Positions 18,414-19,166 of a stretch of DNA of 19,166 bases are shown piece by piece. The position numbers and the translations under genes are program-made. The stretch is from the NCBI GenBank assembly GCA_006247105.1, contig VDLU01000017.1, forward strand, positions 1-19,166, written 5' to 3'. A model generated the notes under the pieces. It was not told where the DNA came from and did not search any database. It saw only the letters and a list, made by a program, of their open reading frames with translations. Every line of letters starts with the position of its first letter. Within the stretch, counting starts at the first letter, position 1. Source of the DNA: Giardia muris. Lineage: Eukaryota; Fornicata; Diplomonadida; Hexamitidae.

Positions 18414-19166
18414 GGATCCATCCGCAGGTTCACCTACGGATACCTTGTTACGACTTCTCCTTCCTCCAAGCCTCGCGGTTCGTCCCTGTTCGGTTCATCC
18501 CTCCCAGGAGCTCGCCAGAAGACCCAGTCGGTAGGAGCGACGGCGGTGTGTACAAGGGGCAGGGACGTATCCGGCGTAGATTGATGACCTACGCCTACTA
18601 GACATTCCAGGTTCACGAGGACGTTCCAGTCCACGATCCCAACCACGTGGGGGTTTGATCTCATCAAGCTTCACAACTCGACGTGGTTTCATCCCCACAG
18701 TGTAGTACGCGTGCAGCCCAGGGCGTCTAAGGGCATCACAGACCTGTTATCGCCCCACCTTCCTCCAATTCACCATTGGCGGTCCCATCCAGGTTAGGGT
18801 CTCGCTCGTTGTCGCAGTCAAGCAGACGGCTCAAGCCACGGGCTGTGAACGGCCATGCACCACCACTCGTACGATCACGAAGGTCCTCTCAACCGTCGAT
18901 CCTCCGTACGTCTGGGCCTGGTAAGGTGTTCGCGTTGAGTCAAATTGAGCCGCAGACTCCACGTCTGGTGGTACCCCTCCGTCAATGCCTTCAAGTTCCA
19001 GCCTTGCGGCCATACTCCCCCAGAGCCCGTACCCTGATCGGTTTCCCTTCGATCCTGACGACCTGGCCAGTCTCTCGGTGGCATCGTTTACGCCCGGGAA
19101 TACGGTGGTGTCTAATCGCCTTCTCGCCCCGGGCTTCGTCCTGGTTCGACTGATATGGTCTTGGCA
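18414..19166 (-). rRNA. SSU rRNA, inverted unit, 3' half only (window edge)
   Basis: Complement of about 6300-7052. It includes the decoding-site strand complement gcgacggcggtgtgtacaag (18537-18556); a run here reads gacggcggtg where the reverse complement of unit 2 reads gacgggcggtg, a one-base loss at a universally conserved site and hence probably error. The 5' half, including the 530 loop, lies beyond the window. Confidence 0.93.

Noticed and set aside
15304..18601. Open frames of 60-135 codons within and antisense to SSU, 5.8S and LSU (for example 17459-17668 and 16994-17260)
   Set aside because: They lie inside unmistakable rRNA genes and recur in each copy; such antisense-rRNA frames are frequent false protein predictions.

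Overview
This window is nuclear ribosomal DNA from a eukaryote, with no protein-coding gene that I can support. The SSU rRNA opens with a Giardia-type 5' end, is very short (about 1.43 kb), and carries the reduced helices typical of diplomonads. The LSU is also compact (about 2.68 kb), and ITS1 and ITS2 are tiny (about 35-55 nt). The rRNA genes look clearly less GC-rich than those of Giardia intestinalis as I remember them. That points to another Giardia lineage, and Giardia muris is my best guess. Genus is fairly secure; species is inference.

Layout. Bases 1-2460 are the LSU of a first unit, missing about 180 nt at its 5' end. Bases 2461-5503 are its intergenic spacer (IGS). A complete second unit follows: 5' ETS (about 5504-5622), SSU (5623-7052), ITS1, 5.8S (about 7088-7209), ITS2, LSU (7262-9940), then an IGS from 9941. 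That IGS stops short near 12710. After roughly 90 bp of unassigned sequence, the window turns round: from about 12799 to the end it is an inverted copy of the same material. The inverted part holds IGS, LSU (15528-18204), ITS2, 5.8S, ITS1 and the 3' half of the SSU (18414-19166), all on the minus strand. The arrangement is two head-to-tail units followed by one tail-to-tail inverted unit, giving a palindrome with arms of about 6.4 kb and an axis near 12735-12760. The period of the direct repeat is about 7.5 kb.

The IGS is organised. From the LSU end towards the next SSU it holds: a G-rich imperfect repeat block; about 1.15 kb of GC-rich, low-complexity unique spacer; a strongly strand-asymmetric C/T block with short tandem motifs; one AT-rich hairpin; a first pair of promoter-like elements (A and B); a tandem array of about 70 bp units that varies in copy number (five, two, and roughly two to three degraded); and a third promoter-like element (C) about 120 bp upstream of the SSU. 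A, B and C share a core of about 33 bp. I read C as the likely Pol I promoter of the gene and A and B as spacer-promoter duplications, on position and repetition alone. The palindrome break falls just before element C, so neither arm keeps the gene-proximal copy.

Caution. Single-base gaps cluster in the first 1.3 kb, and heavy sequence divergence clusters in about 12800-13260, just past the palindrome axis. Both look like consensus error in thinly covered sequence. The inversion may therefore be a fold-back or assembly artefact. Some variants tie the inverted copy to unit 2 and others to unit 1, so the sequence alone does not settle it.
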